A stretch of DNA of 50,139 nucleotides from an uncultured Marinoscillum sp. (GTDB lineage: Bacteria > Bacteroidota > Bacteroidia > Cytophagales > MED-G16), in contig CACPJB010000004.1 of NCBI GenBank assembly GCA_902634135.1, positions 1 to 50,139 of the forward strand. Reading direction: 5' to 3'. This document shows positions 46,815 through 50,139 of the stretch, one piece after another; within the stretch, counting starts at the first letter, position 1; every line of letters begins with the position of its first letter. The position numbers and the translations under genes are program-made. The notes beneath the pieces are model-generated. The model was not told where the DNA came from and did no database searches. It saw only the letters and a list, made by a program, of their open reading frames with translations.

Positions 46815-48646
46815 TATTCAACTGTTACAGATTTAGCAAGATTTCTTGGCTTATCTACGTCACAACCTCTAAGTATAGCACAATGATAAGCTAGTAGTTG
46901 TAGGGGAATCTGGTTAATTATAGGTGAAAAGTCTTTTGAGGTTGAAGGTACCATGATGGAAAAGTCTAAGTAATCTTTAACGTGTTTATTTTCTTTATCA
47001 ATAATACCAATAACAATTGCATTTCTAGATCCAACCTCTCTAATATTACCAATCATCTTATCATATTCATCACTTTTTGTACATATGACTATCACCGGCA
47101 TTTCCTTATCTATTAATGCTATTGGTCCATGTTTCATTTCAGCAGCTGGATATCCTTCTGCATGAATGTAAGAAATTTCTTTGAGTTTAAGTGCGCCCTC
47201 TAATGCAACAGGAAAATTATTTCCTCTTCCCATGAAAAGAGAATGATTCTTTTTATAAATCTTTTTTGATATTTTTTTTATTTCACTATTTAATTCAAGT
47301 ACTTTATTTATCTGAGATGGGATTTTTTTTAAATGAGATATCATATTATGAAATTTCTTCTGGGTAATATTTTTCTTAAGGTATGCTGCTTTCACTCCAA
47401 TCATTAATAGTACCATTAGCTGAGAGGTAAAAGCTTTTGTACTTGCTACTCCAATCTCTGGTCCAGCGTGAAGGTAACATCCTTCTTCTGTTAATCTTGC
47501 AATTGAGGAACCAACTACATTCACAATACCAAGAACAATTGCTCCTTTCTTTTTAGCAATTCTTGTGGCTTCAAGGGTATCTGCTGTCTCCCCTGACTGA
47601 GAAATAACGATAACAACATCTCCTTTATTAATTATTGGAAATCTATATCTGAACTCTGATGCGTACTCAACTTCAACAGGTACTTTTATATATTTTTCAT
47701 AAAAGTATTCCGCAACTAATCCTGCGTGCCATGAGGTGCCACATCCAATTATTATAATTCTTTTTGTTTCTAATAGTGGTTTGCCATAATCTTGAATACC
47801 ACCTAGTGTTATATTATCATCTTTTATTCTTCCAAGTATTGTCTGTTTTAAAGATTCGGGTTGTTCCATAATCTCCTTAAGCATGTATGACTCATAATCT
47901 CCAAGTTCAACTTTTTCTAGTTCTACATCAACATCTTTGAATTTTTTTGATATTCTATTTAAATTAAAGTCTAGTATTTGAAAATTCTTATTTCTAATTT
48001 TTAGAAGTTGACCATTATCGAGATATATTATTTTTTTTGTATACTCAATAATTGGAGTTGCATCTGAAGCAATAAAAAAATCATTTCCTTTCTTTCCGAA
48101 TGCTAAAGGGCTCCCTTTTCTTGCTGCATACATAATTTTAGGATTAGACTTTTTAATTAAGACTATTCCAAATGCACCTTCAAGTTTACTTAAAGCATAT
48201 GATATTCCCTTATCTAGATCATTAGACTCTGATACACACAACTCAATAAAATTAATAAGAACTTCAGTATCAGTTTCTGTAAAAAACTCATATCCTTTTT
48301 CGATTAAAACCTTTTTAAGTTCTCTATAGTTTTCAATAATTCCATTATGAACAATTGCAAATTCACCATTGAATGATTTTATAGGGTGAGAGTTTATATC
48401 GTTTGGTTCACCATGAGTAGCCCACCTTGTATGACCTATTGCGATAGAAGATTTTATATTTGATTCATTAAATCTTTTTTCAGTTTTTCTAACTCTCCCT
48501 TTATATTTAAAAGTTTTAATCTCGTTATTATCTATCACACCAATACCACAGCTATCATAACCTCTATATTCAAGAAGTTTTAAGCCATTAAATATGACTT
48601 TTGATGTATTATTATTATTTCCCTTAAAAGCAACTATTCCACACAT
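46814..48646 (-). CDS. glmS: Glutamine--fructose-6-phosphate aminotransferase
   Basis: Makes glucosamine-6-phosphate, the entry step to amino sugars for peptidoglycan and LPS. The N-terminal glutaminase domain begins MCGIVAF with Cys2 as nucleophile; EYRGYDSCGI and HTRWATHGEPN are typical. Two SIS sugar-isomerase domains follow (IIIGCGTSWHAG, SQSGETADT), and the C-terminus DKPRNLAKSVTVE is the conserved end. The length of 610 aa is normal. It sits between the GH20 gene and an unknown membrane gene, with the GNA1-like gene beyond. Confidence 0.97.
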   Translation of the reverse strand: MCGIVAFKGNNNNTSKVIFNGLKLLEYRGYDSCGIGVIDNNEIKTFKYKGRVRKTEKRFNESNIKSSIAIGHTRWATHGEPNDINSHPIKSFNGEFAIVHNGIIENYRELKKVLIEKGYEFFTETDTEVLINFIELCVSESNDLDKGISYALSKLEGAFGIVLIKKSNPKIMYAARKGSPLAFGKKGNDFFIASDATPIIEYTKKIIYLDNGQLLKIRNKNFQILDFNLNRISKKFKDVDVELEKVELGDYESYMLKEIMEQPESLKQTILGRIKDDNITLGGIQDYGKPLLETKRIIIIGCGTSWHAGLVAEYFYEKYIKVPVEVEYASEFRYRFPIINKGDVVIVISQSGETADTLEATRIAKKKGAIVLGIVNVVGSSIARLTEEGCYLHAGPEIGVASTKAFTSQLMVLLMIGVKAAYLKKNITQKKFHNMISHLKKIPSQINKVLELNSEIKKISKKIYKKNHSLFMGRGNNFPVALEGALKLKEISYIHAEGYPAAEMKHGPIALIDKEMPVIVICTKSDEYDKMIGNIREVGSRNAIVIGIIDKENKHVKDYLDFSIMVPSTSKDFSPIINQIPLQLLAYHCAILRGCDVDKPRNLAKSVTVE

Positions 48647-48650
48647 GGCA

Positions 48651-48682
48651 CAATATTAAAATACAAACAAACTAATTTCAAA
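48651..48682 (-). promoter_or_regulatory. Possible glmS promoter
   Basis: On the minus strand, TTTG (48682-48679) is followed by 20 nt and TAATATTG (48658-48651), one mismatch from TAnnTTTG. The -7 element ends only 4 nt before the ATG, so the transcript would be nearly leaderless if it is used. Confidence 0.3.
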
Positions 48683-48714
48683 CTGAATTAATGGAAAATT
48701 AAACTCTGATTGTT

Positions 48715-50139
48715 TTAAAAATCTTTATTTCTATAATTTACCTTATTAAGATCAAGAAAATACGTAAAAAATTTTAGTCTTTTTTTGAATTCAATAAAAT
48801 CTCTTTTTTTTCTTTTTGACCATACTATTTCTGAAAGAGCTGTCATTCGAGGGACTGACATGTATTCCACCATTTTAGGAGTTTTTATATATTCTGTCCA
48901 TACATTTCCTTGAGCACCAAGAATTTTAGTTGCTTGATTAATGTCAAGTCCTTTAGGTATAGGCTCATAAGAATAAACTTTTTCTAGAGGAATTAAACCT
49001 CCAATAGCAAGGGGTTCTCCTGTTTTGGCTTGATAATAATCAAAATATAGATGAGAGGTTGGAGACATTATAGCATCATTACCAGATTTTGCTGCAAATA
49101 TTCCCCCTTCTTCTCCTCTCCACGACATTACCGTTGCATTTTCTACTAATCCCCCTTCAATAATTTCATCCCATCCTATAATTTTTTTTCCATAATTTGA
49201 AAGAATTTTTTGAACTCTACCAATGAAATATGTTTGCAAACTGTCTTCATCCTCAATTTCTAAATCTTCCATTAAATTTTGTACTTGATAAGATTCAATC
49301 CATTGTTTTTTTCTAGCTTCATCCCCACCAATGTGAACATATTGCGATGGAAATAATTCAGAAATTTCTTTAAATACACCGTCCAAAAAATTAAAAGTAT
49401 TTTCCGATGGAATTAAGATTTCATCTTGTACTCCCCATGACTTTTTAACTGTAATATTCTGCTTTGATGTTCCAAGCTCTGGGTAAGAAGCAATCATAGC
49501 AGCAGTGTGTCCCGGCATATCAATTTCAGGTATGATTTCAATAAATTTTTTTTCAGCGTAACTAATGATTTCTTTAATATCATTTTGTGAGTAGAAACCT
49601 CCGTGAGGAATGCCATCAAACTTTGGGGTTTTACCTGCAAATCTAGCATGCCCAATGAGTGTTTCATTTCTTTTTGATCCTATTTCAGTTAGTTTTGGAT
49701 ATCTTTTAATTTCGATTCTCCAGCCCTGATCATCTGTTAGATGCCAATGAAATTTATTCATTTTATGTATGGCCAAAATATCTAGAAATTTTATAATAAA
49801 TTCTTTAGACATAAAATGTCTAGACACATCTAACATCATACCTCTATGTTTAAACCTTGGAAAATCTTCAATTATCATAGGAAGTATATTGTAAACATCT
49901 AATGATTTAGTTTCTACTTTTTCAAGGCCTTGATAATAACCTGTTTCGTTTACATTTTTATATCCTGTTGTTGTAAGATTTGCAGCATTAAAATTTTGCT
50001 TTGATTTTGTTTCATTAATCTGTTCAACTTTAATCTCAGAATCAAAACTTGTGAAGGTTACGTCATTTCTTTTTCTTTTAGTAAAATAAATAATTTGTTT
50101 TAGGCTCTCTAAACCATAGAATAATCCTTTTTTTGTATT
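48715..50139 (-). CDS. GH20 beta-N-acetylhexosaminidase (5' partial)
   Basis: The frame remains open from the track's Met (49878) to the right edge, adding 87 codons, so the true start lies outside the window. The catalytic (beta/alpha)8 barrel starts with IEDFPRFKHRGMMLDVSRHF, and the Asp-Glu pair that drives substrate-assisted catalysis is HIGGDEARKKQW. WHLTDDQGWRIEIKRYP and VMSWRGEEGG are further landmarks. GLFYGLESLKQIIY at the edge is the usual end of the preceding domain, but about 65 residues separate it from the barrel, longer than normal. Likely role: release of GlcNAc from chitin or glycoconjugates. Confidence 0.93.
   Translation of the reverse strand, partial: NTKKGLFYGLESLKQIIYFTKRKRNDVTFTSFDSEIKVEQINETKSKQNFNAANLTTTGYKNVNETGYYQGLEKVETKSLDVYNILPMIIEDFPRFKHRGMMLDVSRHFMSKEFIIKFLDILAIHKMNKFHWHLTDDQGWRIEIKRYPKLTEIGSKRNETLIGHARFAGKTPKFDGIPHGGFYSQNDIKEIISYAEKKFIEIIPEIDMPGHTAAMIASYPELGTSKQNITVKKSWGVQDEILIPSENTFNFLDGVFKEISELFPSQYVHIGGDEARKKQWIESYQVQNLMEDLEIEDEDSLQTYFIGRVQKILSNYGKKIIGWDEIIEGGLVENATVMSWRGEEGGIFAAKSGNDAIMSPTSHLYFDYYQAKTGEPLAIGGLIPLEKVYSYEPIPKGLDINQATKILGAQGNVWTEYIKTPKMVEYMSVPRMTALSEIVWSKRKKRDFIEFKKRLKFFTYFLDLNKVNYRNKDF

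Noticed and set aside
1-50139. CRISPR array, transposase or integrase
   Set aside because: I saw no regularly spaced direct repeats with unique spacers and no transposase-like protein in either strand.

Overview
The window is AT-rich, tightly packed bacterial chromosome with the marks of a marine Bacteroidota (Flavobacteriia-like). These marks are a SusC/SusD pair, Bacteroidota promoter elements (TTTG / TAnnTTTG), no Shine-Dalgarno-like leaders, two type IX secretion C-terminal sorting domains, a zeaxanthin-type carotenoid gene set and many sulfatases. Convergent neighbours often overlap at their stop codons, and two divergent pairs have almost no space between their starts, so the genome looks streamlined.

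Region 1 (1-15.9 kb) is mostly housekeeping. It opens with the 3' part of a repeat-rich adhesin or tail-fibre-like protein carrying an S74 chaperone domain, then an exported M20 amidohydrolase. A minus-strand carotenoid block follows: crtZ, ispH, a CrtYcd-type lycopene cyclase, crtB and crtI. A CotH-like gene and an oppositely oriented bestrophin-like gene are embedded in it. After that come a GNAT, serS, rho, a RIC-like hemerythrin protein, ruvX, def, murF and marC.

Region 2 (16.2-20.1 kb) has a serine hydrolase diverging from a short glucan unit (GH16 lipoprotein plus FucP-like sugar transporter), then a tRNA-Val(UAC) with its own promoter and terminator.

Region 3 (20.1-44.2 kb) is the main attraction, a large polysaccharide utilization locus that reads as a sulfated-xylan system. 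In order it holds GH10, a GPH-type symporter, GH43, SusC, SusD, a SusE-position surface lipoprotein, a single-polypeptide sulfatase-CBM-CBM-GH10 fusion, a sulfatase with a C-x-A-x-R active site, an alpha/beta esterase, an S1_8-like sulfatase, a T9SS-tagged sulfatase, one inverted sulfatase, another sulfatase, and a T9SS-tagged GH10. That makes six sulfatase domains and three GH10 domains. The inferred workflow is surface desulfation and endo-cleavage, SusCD import, esterase and periplasmic trimming, then symport and GH43/GH10 hydrolysis further inside. No dedicated regulator (HTCS, ECF sigma/anti-sigma, AraC or GntR) and no formylglycine-generating enzyme lies in the window.

Region 4 (44.2-50.1 kb) has a tiny Kazal-inhibitor lipoprotein, an AhpD-like protein and an outer-membrane beta-barrel protein. 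It ends with an amino-sugar group: a GNA1-like acetyltransferase, an unknown membrane protein, glmS, and a GH20 hexosaminidase that runs off the right edge.

All assignments were made by reading the translations. No database search was run.
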